A stretch of 64,000 bases of DNA from an uncultured Eubacteriaceae bacterium (GTDB lineage: Bacteria > Bacillota > Clostridia > Lachnospirales > CAG-274): assembly GCA_946497035.1 (NCBI GenBank), contig CAMMIW010000005.1, positions 50,090-114,089 on the forward strand, given 5' to 3'. Shown one piece after another: positions 19,783 to 31,100 of the stretch. Positions within the stretch are counted from its first letter, which is position 1, and each line of letters begins with the position of its first letter. The notes below the pieces were generated by a model. It was not told the origin of the DNA, ran no database searches, and saw only the letters and a list, made by a program, of their open reading frames with translations. The translations under genes and the position numbers were made by a program.

Positions 19783-22119
19783 TTAGCTCCATATTCTGGC
19801 CACAAGTATAGTTATATCATCTTTTATATTATCTTTATAGTTTTCTTTTGTTTTTTCAAAAATAGCATTTGCTACATCTTCTGGGTTTGTAGATTTATTT
19901 TGTAATAATATATCAATTATCCAGTTTTCTTTATTTATCATATTTTTAGTAGAATCTATAACACCATCTGTAAACATAACTATTATATCACCGTCTGAAA
20001 GTTTTTTTCGCCTTATTTCTGGCTCTACATTATTTAAAATACCAACAGGTAAAGAATTAGATTTTATTATATCCACCTTATTATTATGCAAAATAAGAGT
20101 AGATACTGCCCCTATTTTTAATATCTCACAAAAACCAGTATATAAATCTATTGTGCACATATCTAAAGTAGCAAAAGTATCTTTAGAAGATTTTAAAAAT
20201 AAAACAGAATTTATCATATTAATAGCTAAATCTTTAGAAAAACCTGCTTGTAAAAAATCTTCTAATAATTCTATTGTGGCTGTACTTTCTATTTTAGCAT
20301 TTTTACCCGAACCCATACCATCCGATAATGCTAAAAGATATGTACCATTAGGCAAAGATAAAAATGAATGGCTATCTCCACACTCGTTGGAGCTATCTTT
20401 AGCAGATGTTATAGCATAGCTACTAACTCTAAATTTTTGCTCTTCAACTAAGCTTAAAGAACATATGCTTTCATTATTTTCTTTTGTTATTATACAATCA
20501 TAACAAGGCTTACACATTTTTTTGCCTAAAATATCGCTTACTATAGGTAAAATAGTTTTTGCACATTTATTAGGAACATAACAAGGCTCAACTTTTAATA
20601 ATACTTCTAATTTTCCTTTATTATTTTCAGTTATTATTACATTTTTTGTTGCTATACCATTACTTTCTAATGCATATTTAATTTTACTTTCATAATTTTC
20701 TTTAAAAGAAATATCTTCACAAAGATTTTTTGATAAATCATATATTATTGTAGATATACCTGTTAGCTGTTTTCCCACCAGCTCACGGCTTTCTATAACC
20801 TTATTTTTCCAAGCCAAATTAAGCTTATATATTTCAAAAGTTTTATTTAAAACATCTATAAATTGATTAATATTTATACAATTATTTATAAACTCTGGAG
20901 AAATAGAGTTTTTTTCTATTTGCCCTGTCTTTTCATATATATTTAGAATAGAAAATATATTTTGATATGTACTATAAAAATTTTTTTCCCAACAAAAAAC
21001 TTTCATTTGACAATTGTTGCAAATTTTACCTGCTACCTCATCTATAAGGTTTGATATGTCTTGCTGATCTAAATTAGTCTTTTTTTCAGATAAATTATAA
21101 AAAGTTTTAGATAGCTTTTCAAAAGAATTTGCATATTTATTAAGCTTATCACTTGTTAATATTTGTAGCTTTTCTGTATATGTTATAGCAGCCTCTGCCT
21201 TAAGGCTATTGTTAAAGCTAATATTAGCCTTTATATTACAAGGTATAGCTAAAAATAATATATTGCTACCTATAATAGAAAATAATAAAATATTATCTAT
21301 TAAAGATATATTTATTATTAGGCTTAAAATATATATGCACAAGCTAAAAGTAAGAGCAACAAAAAATTTACCCTGCTCTCGAACTAAGCTTGATAATATA
21401 GAAGCTAACGTTAAAATAATAATTATATCTCCGCTTAAAGAATTTGTTATAAATAATAAGAAGCTTGATAATATAGAAACAATAGCACCTATAGAGCTAC
21501 CATATATATAAATCACAAATAAAAGAAGTGTCATAATAAAAAAATATGTAAAAGATATATTACCTAAAAATACATCAGAAGAACCACATATTATAGATCC
21601 TATAAGTATACCTATACTTATTATTTCTTCATTTGTTATTAAGCTTTTATTTTTTCTATTTATATAGTCTATCCCTTTATTTAATATAAAACACATACAA
21701 AAAGTTAATGTTGTTTCTAAAATTGATAATATTAAATAATATAAAGATAAGCCATTTAAGAAACATATAGTTAAACCAGATATAAAAATAGCAAAGCTAG
21801 TTAATAATGTTTTAAAAAAAATATTTTGTCTATTTTTATTTTTATAAAAAGTTATATTTATAAAAAATAGTATAATTAAACATATAATATATTTAGTTAT
21901 ATAAAAGCTATCCGATTTGCTAAAAAACCCTAAAAATGTAAATCCTAAAGCAAGATTAAACATTTTGCCACTTAATAAAAGACAACCTAAATAAGCTATA
22001 GCAATAGGATTTAACATATGAAATATACTAACTCTGCCTATAAAAAATCCTAAAAGGGACATAACAATAAAAAAAATCATATTTTTTTCACTTTTATATT
22101 TTCTTAAGTATTTTTCCAT
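19783..22119 (-). CDS. spoIIE: Stage II sporulation protein E
   Basis: A 778-residue sporulation phosphatase: about ten N-terminal membrane helices (residues ~15-300), a central regulatory region with a cysteine cluster (CNNCQMKVFCW), and a C-terminal PP2C domain with LSDGMGSGKNAK and the later MFTDGVIDS metal motif. It dephosphorylates the anti-anti-sigma factor SpoIIAA and so activates sigma-F in the forespore. The start at 22119 has AAAGGAGG correctly placed; a longer in-frame reading would include that ribosome site inside the gene. Upstream lies a 21-bp-spaced promoter typical of Spo0A-activated genes. Confidence 0.95.
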   Translation of the reverse strand: MEKYLRKYKSEKNMIFFIVMSLLGFFIGRVSIFHMLNPIAIAYLGCLLLSGKMFNLALGFTFLGFFSKSDSFYITKYIICLIILFFINITFYKNKNRQNIFFKTLLTSFAIFISGLTICFLNGLSLYYLILSILETTLTFCMCFILNKGIDYINRKNKSLITNEEIISIGILIGSIICGSSDVFLGNISFTYFFIMTLLLFVIYIYGSSIGAIVSILSSFLLFITNSLSGDIIIILTLASILSSLVREQGKFFVALTFSLCIYILSLIINISLIDNILLFSIIGSNILFLAIPCNIKANISFNNSLKAEAAITYTEKLQILTSDKLNKYANSFEKLSKTFYNLSEKKTNLDQQDISNLIDEVAGKICNNCQMKVFCWEKNFYSTYQNIFSILNIYEKTGQIEKNSISPEFINNCININQFIDVLNKTFEIYKLNLAWKNKVIESRELVGKQLTGISTIIYDLSKNLCEDISFKENYESKIKYALESNGIATKNVIITENNKGKLEVLLKVEPCYVPNKCAKTILPIVSDILGKKMCKPCYDCIITKENNESICSLSLVEEQKFRVSSYAITSAKDSSNECGDSHSFLSLPNGTYLLALSDGMGSGKNAKIESTATIELLEDFLQAGFSKDLAINMINSVLFLKSSKDTFATLDMCTIDLYTGFCEILKIGAVSTLILHNNKVDIIKSNSLPVGILNNVEPEIRRKKLSDGDIIVMFTDGVIDSTKNMINKENWIIDILLQNKSTNPEDVANAIFEKTKENYKDNIKDDITILVARIWS

Positions 22120-22143
22120 TTTTTTACCTCCTTTATATGCTAT

Positions 22144-22178
22144 ATTATAAAATATTATGATTAGAAGTTTTGTCAATT
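22144..22178 (-). promoter_or_regulatory. spoIIE promoter with 21-bp spacer and Spo0A-like box
   Basis: On the minus strand: TTGACA (22171-22176), 21-bp spacer, TATAAT (22144-22149), 25 nt before the spoIIE ATG. In Bacillus subtilis spoIIE and spoIIG use sigma-A promoters with 21-22-bp spacers activated by Spo0A. The -35 is overlapped by TTGTCAAT (plus strand, 22170-22177), 6 of 8 bases of the TTGTCGAA box. Confidence 0.65.
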
Positions 22179-22203
22179 CAATGTATTTATATATAAAAAT
22201 AAA

Positions 22204-22233
22204 TTGACAAAAACTAAAAAATTTATATATAAT
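22204..22233 (+). promoter_or_regulatory. Promoter of the RluA-type gene
   Basis: TTGACA (22204-22209), 18-bp spacer, TATAAT (22228-22233), 32 nt before the gene. Its -35 element and the spoIIE -35 form the arms of an 11-bp perfect inverted repeat (22168-22178 and 22202-22212), so one factor could bind both. Confidence 0.65.
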
Positions 22234-22265
22234 AAATTTAAATAAGATATTAAATGAGGTAATAT

Positions 22266-22982
22266 ATGTTAAAAAAATTTGATTTTAACGAAAATAATAT
22301 TATTTTTGATAAAAATATTAATATTATTTTTGAAGATGAAAATATTATTATAGTTAATAAACCTTTTGGTATGTTATCTTGCAAAGATAAAACAGGTAAC
22401 GATATAAACTTATTTGATATAATAAAAAATATGACAAACTGTAAAGACTTAGCTATAATAAATAGGCTTGATAGAGGCGTTGGAGGTATAGTTATATTTT
22501 CTAAAAATGTTAAATCTACTAATATTTTGACAGAATATATGAAAAACCATAATTTTGAAAAAAGATATTTAGCTATCGTTTGTGGAGAGTCTAAAAAAGA
22601 AGATAACCTTATAAATTTTATTATGAAAAACCAAAGACAAAATATATCTAAAATAGTTAATAAAAATAGTAGTGGTGCAAAAGAAGCCAAATTATCATAT
22701 AAAAAAATATCACAAATAAAAATATCCGAAAATATATATAGCTTAATAGATATAGATTTACAAACAGGTAGACATCATCAAATAAGAGTACAAATGGCTA
22801 ACGTTAATTTACCTTTATATAATGATATAAAATATAATAAAAATATTAAAAGAAAAGAAGGTAAAGGCAACATAGGTTTATTTTGCTATAAAATGTCCTT
22901 TAAACACCCTATGACAAACCAATATTTAAAATTTGAAGTATCGCCAAAAGATGAAGAAATGTTTAAAAATTTTTATAATTAA
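22266..22982 (+). CDS. RluA-family pseudouridine synthase
   Basis: A 238-residue RNA pseudouridine synthase. The catalytic aspartate is Asp69 in NRLDRGVGGIVIF, and the substrate segment LQTGRHHQIRVQ follows at about residues 171-182. It is shorter than RluD and has no S4 domain, like small RluA/YlyB-type enzymes; the RNA target (rRNA or tRNA) is not readable. The ATG follows GAGGTAAT. The next gene cutC lies 23 nt downstream. Confidence 0.88.
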   Translation: MLKKFDFNENNIIFDKNINIIFEDENIIIVNKPFGMLSCKDKTGNDINLFDIIKNMTNCKDLAIINRLDRGVGGIVIFSKNVKSTNILTEYMKNHNFEKRYLAIVCGESKKEDNLINFIMKNQRQNISKIVNKNSSGAKEAKLSYKKISQIKISENIYSLIDIDLQTGRHHQIRVQMANVNLPLYNDIKYNKNIKRKEGKGNIGLFCYKMSFKHPMTNQYLKFEVSPKDEEMFKNFYN

Positions 22983-23005
22983 TGTTATTATAAAGGAGTT
23001 TTTTT

Positions 23006-23749
23006 ATGAATAATTTAGTAGAAATATGTTGTGGTAGCTATTATGATGCTAAACAAGCTTTTTTAGGGGGAGCAGATAGAATAGAGCTTAATAGCAGTTT
23101 ATTTTTAGGTGGCCTAACACCTTCTATAGCATCTTTAGAGCTTATAAAAGAAGATTTTGATTTAAACACTATATGTATGGTAAGACCTAGAGGTGCTGGC
23201 TTTTTATATAATAATGAAGATAAAAAAGTTATGTTTAAAGATGCAAAAGCTCTTTTAAAAGCTAATGCAGATGGTATAGCTTTTGGCTTTTTAAACGAAA
23301 ATAAAACAATTGATATAGAAAATACTAGAAAAATGGTTGATATAATAAAAAGTTTTGATAGAAAAAAAGAGGCTGTTTTTCATAGAGCTTTTGATTGTGT
23401 TAAAAATCCTTATGAAGCTATAGAACAATTAATAGATTTAGGCATAGATAGGCTACTTACAAGTGGGCTAAAAAATAAAGCCTTTGAAGGTATAGCATTA
23501 ATAAAAGATTTAAACGATAAATATGGCGATAAAATAGAAATATTAGCAGGTAGTGGTATAAATTATGAAAATGCTAAAGAAATAATAGAAAAAACAGGTA
23601 TAAATCAAATACATAGCTCTTGTAAAAGTTTTATACAAGATGCTGCTACATCTAGCGAAAATGTATCTTATGCTTATTTAGATAATGAAAATAAATATGA
23701 TGTTGTATGTTTAGAGCTTGTAAAAAAACTTGTAGATAGCGTAAAATAA
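23006..23749 (+). CDS. cutC: CutC family protein
   Basis: A 247-residue TIM-barrel protein of the CutC family, once linked to copper homeostasis, though the biochemical role is unproven. Family hallmarks include VEICCGSYYDAKQAFLGGADRIELN at residues 4-28 and the barrel segments VRPRGAGF, VFHRAFD and LTSGLKNKA. The ATG follows AAAGGAG. It is probably co-transcribed with the pseudouridine synthase. Confidence 0.9.
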   Translation: MNNLVEICCGSYYDAKQAFLGGADRIELNSSLFLGGLTPSIASLELIKEDFDLNTICMVRPRGAGFLYNNEDKKVMFKDAKALLKANADGIAFGFLNENKTIDIENTRKMVDIIKSFDRKKEAVFHRAFDCVKNPYEAIEQLIDLGIDRLLTSGLKNKAFEGIALIKDLNDKYGDKIEILAGSGINYENAKEIIEKTGINQIHSSCKSFIQDAATSSENVSYAYLDNENKYDVVCLELVKKLVDSVK

Positions 23750-23838
23750 AAGCTAGTTTTTTACTTTTTAAAGTTAAGTCTTATTAAAAGTGGTAGTATA
23801 CCTTAAACTTTGCCTTTTCATTTAAACTACAACAATAT

Positions 23839-23869
23839 AAAAAGCTGTAGACTTTGTCTACAGCTTTTT
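23839..23869. terminator. Bidirectional terminator (GTAGAC-TTT-GTCTAC hairpin)
   Basis: A 14-bp stem AAAAAGCTGTAGAC / GTCTACAGCTTTTT with loop TTT, between the convergent cutC and surface-protein genes. It is a member of the six-copy hairpin family. Confidence 0.85.
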
Positions 23870-23872
23870 ATA

Positions 23873-26800
23873 TTAATATCCACTATCTTCTAATATAATA
23901 TCTATCATATAAAGCATCTGCTCTATAGTCATTGTAGCTTTAGGGTTAGCTGCTACATCATTTCCATAAAACCCTATATCTCCTGCTTTTATAAGATTAG
24001 CTTGATATGCTTTATTAGCATTTTTTATATCTTTATATGGAGTTGTATTAATATTGCTTGTAGGTTCATATTTAGATTTTGTTTTCATTTCATAAAGTTT
24101 AACCAAGCTATTAATACCCGCTTCTCTTCCTACAACAGAACCTTGTAATAACATACCAGAACGTTGTAATGATTGATAATCTTCGCTAGATAAACCGCCA
24201 TTTATATATATCTCTTTTTTATTGTTAGCTATACCTGCTACAATATTATTAAATTGTACAACAGATATAGAGTCTTTCATATTTACATTTGTTAAATCTT
24301 TAAATATTATTTTATTATTAACATTTGTAAGTAAATTATTATCATTATCAAAATTAACGTTACTTTCATTAATACCATTAGAAATAGTTGTATATTTACC
24401 TAACCTATTAGTTTTAACAGTATGTATACCTGTTTCACTACTATAAGAAGAAGGCACTCTCTCCCAAATATTGTTATCTACATTTCTATATGCACCTACG
24501 TTTTTATCTAATGTTAAGCTCCTATTTTTTAACTTTAACATTATATCCATATTTGAACCTGTAAAAGTAAGTGGTGTGTACACACCATTATTATTAATAC
24601 TCATTTTTATATATTCTGGTGTAGTAGCATAAGTTTGATTATAATTTAAAATAGGTAAATTTTCTGGGTTTTGTGTAATCTCTATTACAGCAGTTGTATT
24701 CATACCTAATTTACCAACCTTTTTAACTTCTGGTGTATTTAAAAATCCTGGATTTAATGTAAATCTTGTTCCACCAGTTGTAATAGTAAGAGCTATTTTT
24801 CTCTCATCTAAAGCAGCTATTATAGAATATGGTATCTCTACCTTTCTATTTTTTATATTATAGTTTTTATGTTTTGTTAAATCTAAATTATAATTATATA
24901 CTTTATTATTTATAAGTTTTGTTATAAACCTTTGATCTACAAGATTATCTCCATTACCATTTGAATCTTTTTGGTTAGATCTAAATCTATAAGTTAAAGT
25001 TTGTGTAGCACCATCATATAAAATTTCAAAATCTTCTGTTGATAATGGGTATAAATCATCTATAATGTTTCCATCATAATCTCCATCTCCATCTGTTGAA
25101 AATTTTGTTCTATATTTATATACTGTTGTCCATTCTGATTCTGCTGTTAATACCCTATCACCTTTAGCATCTATTGTAGGTATCTCTATTTGAACAGAAT
25201 CTTTAAAATTTGGATTATCTGCTAATTCTATTATATAGCTATAATATCTTTCAATTTTTCCATCTTTACTTTTTGTAACATACAGCTTAGTTTTTGCTCT
25301 TGTATAATAATATCTATTTGCTATAAGCTCGTTAAATTTTACCATATATGTCTTTTTAATTTTAGCGTCTATTAAAGGCTCTGCTGTTCCTTTAGTTTCT
25401 GCTTTAGGCTCTGTAGCTAAATCTTCAGGATCTCTAAGCCATTCTAATACCAAATATTTATCTGTAATAGGCTTATAATCTGTGTTATTGTTTGTATTAT
25501 ACGTAGATAAGCTTTTTTCTGATGCTAAACCAAAACCGCTTGGTGGCTCTGGATTTTTAATATTATTAGTTCTAATATAAAGAGGAGTTGACCAATCTGA
25601 TGATTTATCTGTTCCTTCTACTATAGCTCTAATCCAAATATAGTACCCTGTATCTGGAAAAAGAGGTTTTATATTATATTTTAAAAACTGTCTACCGTCT
25701 TCTTTATTATAAGCTATAGCATTATCTTGTATATTTTTGCTATCAATAATCATTTTAGCTTTAGAAGGATCTTCTAAAACATTTTCATCTACTGCTAATT
25801 CATATACTATTTTATTAGCCGCTCTTTCCCATTCAACCTCTATAGACATATCTGTTTTGCCTACTTCATACAACCTTGGTATAGTAGGTGTAACATCTAC
25901 CTCTGTATCTTTAGGTAATGTTGTAGCTAAAAGATATGTTGGATAAGCATCTTTTTTACCATCTGTAAGTATTCTGTAAGGCCTTAATAATATTGCGTAC
26001 ATTGTGTTTTCAGTTAAACCAGAAATTAAATGCTCCGCATATTTAGGCTCTGTAAAAACTGGATTTATCTCTTTCCATTGTTCCCCTTCAGATTGAAGTA
26101 ATTGTTCTATATATTTTTCATATCCGCCACTTTGCTCTATTTCAGAGAAAGGTAATACTATCATTTCATATTTTATATCTTTAGCAGATATATCCATACT
26201 TCTAACAATTAGGCTATCTGCCTGTGCATACCCAGCATCTTTAAAAGCCTTTTTTACCTCTTCTGGTGTATCTTTATCATAAAAAAGTATAATTTTATCT
26301 GTATCTTTTACCTCTTTACCAAATATAAGCTTGCCATCTCTAATACTAGCTATAGAATGCCAAGTATCTGTTTTAGTATCATATACTTCAAACCACTTTG
26401 TATTCCATTGTACTGTAATATCTGTCTGTGTAATAATATCATTGCCATTTTCATCTTTTTTCACCCTAAAAGGTGGCTTTGATAATGATTTTGGCTTTGA
26501 TATATCACCTGCAGGTGGCACATATATTTGACTAATGGCAGGTAAAGCTTCTAGCCCTAAACCATCTGATGTTGGCTTAGTAGCAACAATTTTTATATAA
26601 TAAACTTTGTTTTCATCAATAGGCTTTGTTATAAAAGCTCCTGTTCCATCTACTGTTACATATTCTTTTATTTGATTATAAAATACTTTATGTTTTACAT
26701 CTTTAATATTAGTAGTTTGTATATCTGTAGCAGGAACTTTATCCATTATTTTAGGCAAACCTAATCTATTAAGATTAGCTAAAGAATCTGTAATCCAAAC

Positions 26801-28105
26801 ATCATAAACTACATTCGTATCAAATATTAATCCTTGGTCATCTACATTATCCTCTTCATTTTTATTGTAAGGAGGTCTCATAAAAGTATCCCAATATAAA
26901 TCAATAACTGGTTTATTTCCAGAAACATTATTTTTAGGATATATATTAGGCTTATTAGGTGTAACATTCACTATAGATGGGTTATATACAGCTATTTCAG
27001 ATTCTACTGGCTCTTTTACATCTTTTATCTTAAATCTTATTTTAAAATATGTAGTTTCTGTAGGTTTAGCTATACGCCAACTATTTATATTAACTACATC
27101 TGTTGGGCCATGTATTGTTCCTATAATATTTTCTATTTCATCTTCACTTGGCCCTGATAAAATATCAATTTTTTCTATTGCCCCAACAGTTGTAATACCA
27201 CTTATATCTCCCCATTGTAATTTGAGATTATCATTACCATCTTCAAATATAAATAATGGTATAGAAACATAAGCATCATTTGTTCTATATTGTTTAAATT
27301 TTTTAGAATTAAAACTAATTTTTCTAGCTTTATCATCTATTGTTATTTGTGCTACATCTGCTGTCCTTATTTCTTGTCCATTATATAATGGTTCAACCTT
27401 AACAGCATATATATTAGATGGCTTAATATTTTCATTAGTTATTTTATATGTAAATCTATTTACATTTCTATTTTGATCTTTAGATGGTATTAAATCTTTA
27501 CTATCAATTTTAACATCTACTTGAGATTTAAAAGAATTATCTCCTACAGAAGAACCACCTTGTTGATAATATATTCTATAACCAGAAAATATATTTTTCC
27601 CATTATAAGTAGGATTGTCAAATGTTACCTCTAATGTATTTCCATAACCTTTTGCATCTACCCTTATATCTGTCATAAACAAAGCAAAATCTTCTGGAGT
27701 TGCTGGGTCATATGGTGCTTGTGTTTCATTTCCATTCCCAGATGAATGTGTGTGATATGGTAAAACTTTATATTCATATATACTACCAGAAACAAGGTTT
27801 TCTCTACGTATAACCTTATTTTGTATATCCTTTTTAACCTCTTCTACAAGTTCTTCTTGACCCCCAGCTGTTGCATTTTTTTCCATTATTTTTATACCTT
27901 TAGGGTCGTGGGCAGGGTCATCTCCCCAACTATTAGGATTAATCCATTCTAAAAGAAAAGAATAAGTAGGATCATTTTCTTTATTTTCAGATTTTATAGA
28001 TTTTATTTTAACATGCTTTTGTGGCGTAGCCATTATGCTTAAAGGCATAGAGCCAATAAGCATAACAACACATAATAAAAAGCTAATTATTCGATTAACT
28101 CTCAT
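23873..28105 (-). CDS. Large secreted protein with FN3-like modules and SLH-like C terminus
   Basis: A 1410-residue exported protein. A signal peptide is visible at residues 1-27 (IISFLLCVVMLIGSMPLSIMA). The body is rich in beta-sandwich, FN3-like modules; clear ones begin near residue 738 (PTIPRLYEV...) and end near 850 (NPEPPSGFG). The last ~130 residues have helix-turn patterns like degenerate SLH domains (KDIKNANKAYQANLIKAGD, ATMTIEQMLYMID), which would anchor it to the wall. It follows a 1635-residue paralogue by 14 nt with its ribosome site AGGAGG in the gap, so they form an operon. No catalytic motif was recognised. Confidence 0.75.
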   Translation of the reverse strand: MRVNRIISFLLCVVMLIGSMPLSIMATPQKHVKIKSIKSENKENDPTYSFLLEWINPNSWGDDPAHDPKGIKIMEKNATAGGQEELVEEVKKDIQNKVIRRENLVSGSIYEYKVLPYHTHSSGNGNETQAPYDPATPEDFALFMTDIRVDAKGYGNTLEVTFDNPTYNGKNIFSGYRIYYQQGGSSVGDNSFKSQVDVKIDSKDLIPSKDQNRNVNRFTYKITNENIKPSNIYAVKVEPLYNGQEIRTADVAQITIDDKARKISFNSKKFKQYRTNDAYVSIPLFIFEDGNDNLKLQWGDISGITTVGAIEKIDILSGPSEDEIENIIGTIHGPTDVVNINSWRIAKPTETTYFKIRFKIKDVKEPVESEIAVYNPSIVNVTPNKPNIYPKNNVSGNKPVIDLYWDTFMRPPYNKNEEDNVDDQGLIFDTNVVYDVWITDSLANLNRLGLPKIMDKVPATDIQTTNIKDVKHKVFYNQIKEYVTVDGTGAFITKPIDENKVYYIKIVATKPTSDGLGLEALPAISQIYVPPAGDISKPKSLSKPPFRVKKDENGNDIITQTDITVQWNTKWFEVYDTKTDTWHSIASIRDGKLIFGKEVKDTDKIILFYDKDTPEEVKKAFKDAGYAQADSLIVRSMDISAKDIKYEMIVLPFSEIEQSGGYEKYIEQLLQSEGEQWKEINPVFTEPKYAEHLISGLTENTMYAILLRPYRILTDGKKDAYPTYLLATTLPKDTEVDVTPTIPRLYEVGKTDMSIEVEWERAANKIVYELAVDENVLEDPSKAKMIIDSKNIQDNAIAYNKEDGRQFLKYNIKPLFPDTGYYIWIRAIVEGTDKSSDWSTPLYIRTNNIKNPEPPSGFGLASEKSLSTYNTNNNTDYKPITDKYLVLEWLRDPEDLATEPKAETKGTAEPLIDAKIKKTYMVKFNELIANRYYYTRAKTKLYVTKSKDGKIERYYSYIIELADNPNFKDSVQIEIPTIDAKGDRVLTAESEWTTVYKYRTKFSTDGDGDYDGNIIDDLYPLSTEDFEILYDGATQTLTYRFRSNQKDSNGNGDNLVDQRFITKLINNKVYNYNLDLTKHKNYNIKNRKVEIPYSIIAALDERKIALTITTGGTRFTLNPGFLNTPEVKKVGKLGMNTTAVIEITQNPENLPILNYNQTYATTPEYIKMSINNNGVYTPLTFTGSNMDIMLKLKNRSLTLDKNVGAYRNVDNNIWERVPSSYSSETGIHTVKTNRLGKYTTISNGINESNVNFDNDNNLLTNVNNKIIFKDLTNVNMKDSISVVQFNNIVAGIANNKKEIYINGGLSSEDYQSLQRSGMLLQGSVVGREAGINSLVKLYEMKTKSKYEPTSNINTTPYKDIKNANKAYQANLIKAGDIGFYGNDVAANPKATMTIEQMLYMIDIILEDSGY

Positions 28106-28119
28106 AGAGTAATAACCTC

Positions 28120-31100
28120 CTAAATACCTACCATAGTAGACATATTAGCAAGACTTTGTAAAACCTCTTGAACAGTTATAGTTGCTTTACCATTCATATT
28201 AGGATTGTTATAAATTCCTGTTTCAAATGCTACTTGAATAGATTTTTTATAATTCTTATTAACATTTTTTATATCTTTTGTTAAGTTATAATTTCTAATT
28301 TTAATATTTTCCATTTTTGTTCCGCTTTTCATTTCATAAACTTTCATTATAAGATAAATAGCCTCTTCAGAAGTAATATTATTATTTGCATTTCTAGTAG
28401 ATAAAACTATACCTTTTGTTTTAAAAAATTCAATAGGATCTTGAGTTGGGTTAGCACCTGCCACTCTAGCTAAAGAACCTATAGTTTGTTGTCTTGTTAT
28501 AGGTGCTCTTAAATTTATATTACCATCTTTACCTAAAAAGTCATCTAAACCATATTTTATAACTATATTTGTTATTTGGTTTCCATTAGGTAAGTTACCT
28601 ACACCATTTATAACAAGTTTTCTACCTGCAAATATATATTCTCCTGTTTCTCTAGTAAAAATAGCTTTTTTACCTAAATAATTTTTAACACCAATACTTA
28701 TCCAATTATTGTTAGATTTTTTATATCCTCCTACAGATATATTAGTATCAACTTTATATGTAAAAATAATATCTCCTGTTAAATATTGTATAGGTATTGT
28801 TTTTCTTACCAAAGAATTTAAACTCTTGCTTAAATTATCTCCAAATTTTAGTTTAAAACTATCTACCATTTTACCAATTTCTTGAACCATTATGCTATTA
28901 TCTGTTTTATCTTTTATAAGCTTTTCTATTTTAGCTTTAACATCGCTAGAAAATTCTTTAGTTTTTAAAAGTTCATCTATATAATTAAGCATAGTTACAT
29001 CCCAATCAACTATAGGGCTTTTAGTAGATAAAACACTAACTTGTATATTAACAGAAGGACTAAGGCTATTAGATCCATCTATTACATATTTGCTATTTTT
29101 AAAATCTACTGTAATTTTAACAAAATAATCTTTTGTTTTTCCATCTTTAGCTTTTATTTCTTCTGCCACTTGCTTAATAACATCATTATCATAAGGATTT
29201 ATAGTTTTAGAACTAACTACAACTTCTGCACCGTTGTAAGATATTTTAAAACCTTTATTTTCATCAAAGGCTTTTACAACAGCACTAGCTGGTAAATAAT
29301 ATTCTTTATAACTACCACCTTTTCCTAAAGCTAAATCTATAATACTATTATTAGTTGAACCTATTATTTTATCAAAATATTGTGGTCTATAATAAACTAG
29401 CGTATTAGAAGATGTATCTTTCCCAAACCAATATGCTTGATTTTTTAATTCTTCTATCAAATCTTTAAAGTTTTTATCCCAATTGTTTACATCTTCATCA
29501 TAATCGTTATCACCATTATCAGAATCTGTCCTATGCTCAACTTCATTAGAATATACAGATGGTGCATTTAAAGGTTTATTGAGCATTCTAACTCTTATAG
29601 TATACAATTTACCAGATTTTAAACCTGTTATTTTGTATGTTACTTTCATAGTTTTTCCGTCATCATTATCCTTAAATGTAAGTTTATCTTTAGGCATTGT
29701 TTTGTCTTGACTCCACTCACCTAAATCTTCCTTAATAGAATATTGTAAATCATATTCCGTGCCAATAATAGCCGTATCCATTTTAGGTATATCAAAGCTT
29801 ATAACAACTTCACTTTTTTTGTCATATTCTGCCTTAGGTTCAACCCTAAGATTTTTAGGTCCTGTTGTATTTTTCGTAGTAAATGTTAAAGGCACCCAAA
29901 CAGAATATGCCTCATCTCCTTTGTCAGAAACACGAACCGTTCTTACATAGTAAAAATATATTTGGTTAGGAGATAAAGTTTTATCTCTTATGCGTCCTTC
30001 ATTACCTTGCCAATTTACATATTCGTAACGTTCTTTGTTTGCTTCTGTATTTGAAAATTGTACTTTTTCTCCATCAAATTCGTAAAGTTTATCTTTATCT
30101 GTTTTTAAACCATATTTATTTTTAACATCTTTTAAATATTGGCCTTGCCAAGTTTTTTCATAACTATCTTTAGATTTTAAGAAAGCATCTGGCAGTTCCT
30201 CTCCCCTAGTTTTTATAAACTGGTACTCTAACCTAGATTTAGCAACTTCTGTTTCTGGTAAATTATCTTTTACTTTATCCCAAACTAAATCTACAGAATT
30301 TAAAGTTATATCTTCTGCTACAAATTTAGTAGGTGCTGGTGGAACTTTTTCATTTTCAGTAGGATTATCACCTTCTTTTTTTGTAGTAACAGTAATTAAT
30401 GATGTAAATTTAGAAAAATCTTTTTTATCTTCTAAAAGGTTATTAGTTTCATAAGGTGTAACATTTGTTCTACCTATAATATAGTACGTTTCATTTTCAT
30501 CTAATCCACTAAAATTTATTTTTTGTTTAGACATATCTTTAACCTGTGATATGCTAGATATTTGAGCAATTCCTCTTTGTCTTAAAGTATCTATTAATGC
30601 CCCTTTGTCTCCTTGAGAAGTTTTCACATTAATGTCTAAACCTTCTCCTGTCATAGTTCCAGTGTTATTATATTTGTTTATTTTACTTTTTATATTTTCT
30701 GGTATTTCTTCATCTTTAGAATATTTTACTAGTTCATCAAAAAGCTCTTTACTTTGAGTAATATAAAAATCATATTTAATAGAATCATCTTTAAGTTCTC
30801 TACCAATAGTTTTTAACATTATCTCATTATAAGTATAAAGTAAATCTTCTTTATCTACATATTTTAATTCATCATACTCTATACTAAATTTCTCTTCTGT
30901 TATACTATCTTCTAAAACTTTTAAATTTTGAGGTGCAGGTACTTCTATTTTTGTAACTCCATCTAAGGTAAGTGTAACTGGTAAAGATAAACCTGTTTCA
31001 TATGGTATTTCTGCTGTTTGTGTCTTTATTTTATATTTACCTTTAGTAGCTAAAAAATATGTGTTTGGATATTCTAATATTTTCTTATTTCCTGCATCTT

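Noticed and set aside
22250..22690. Minus-strand 146-codon frame over the pseudouridine synthase gene
   Set aside because: It mirrors the real RluA-type gene, which has a promoter, ribosome site and catalytic motif.
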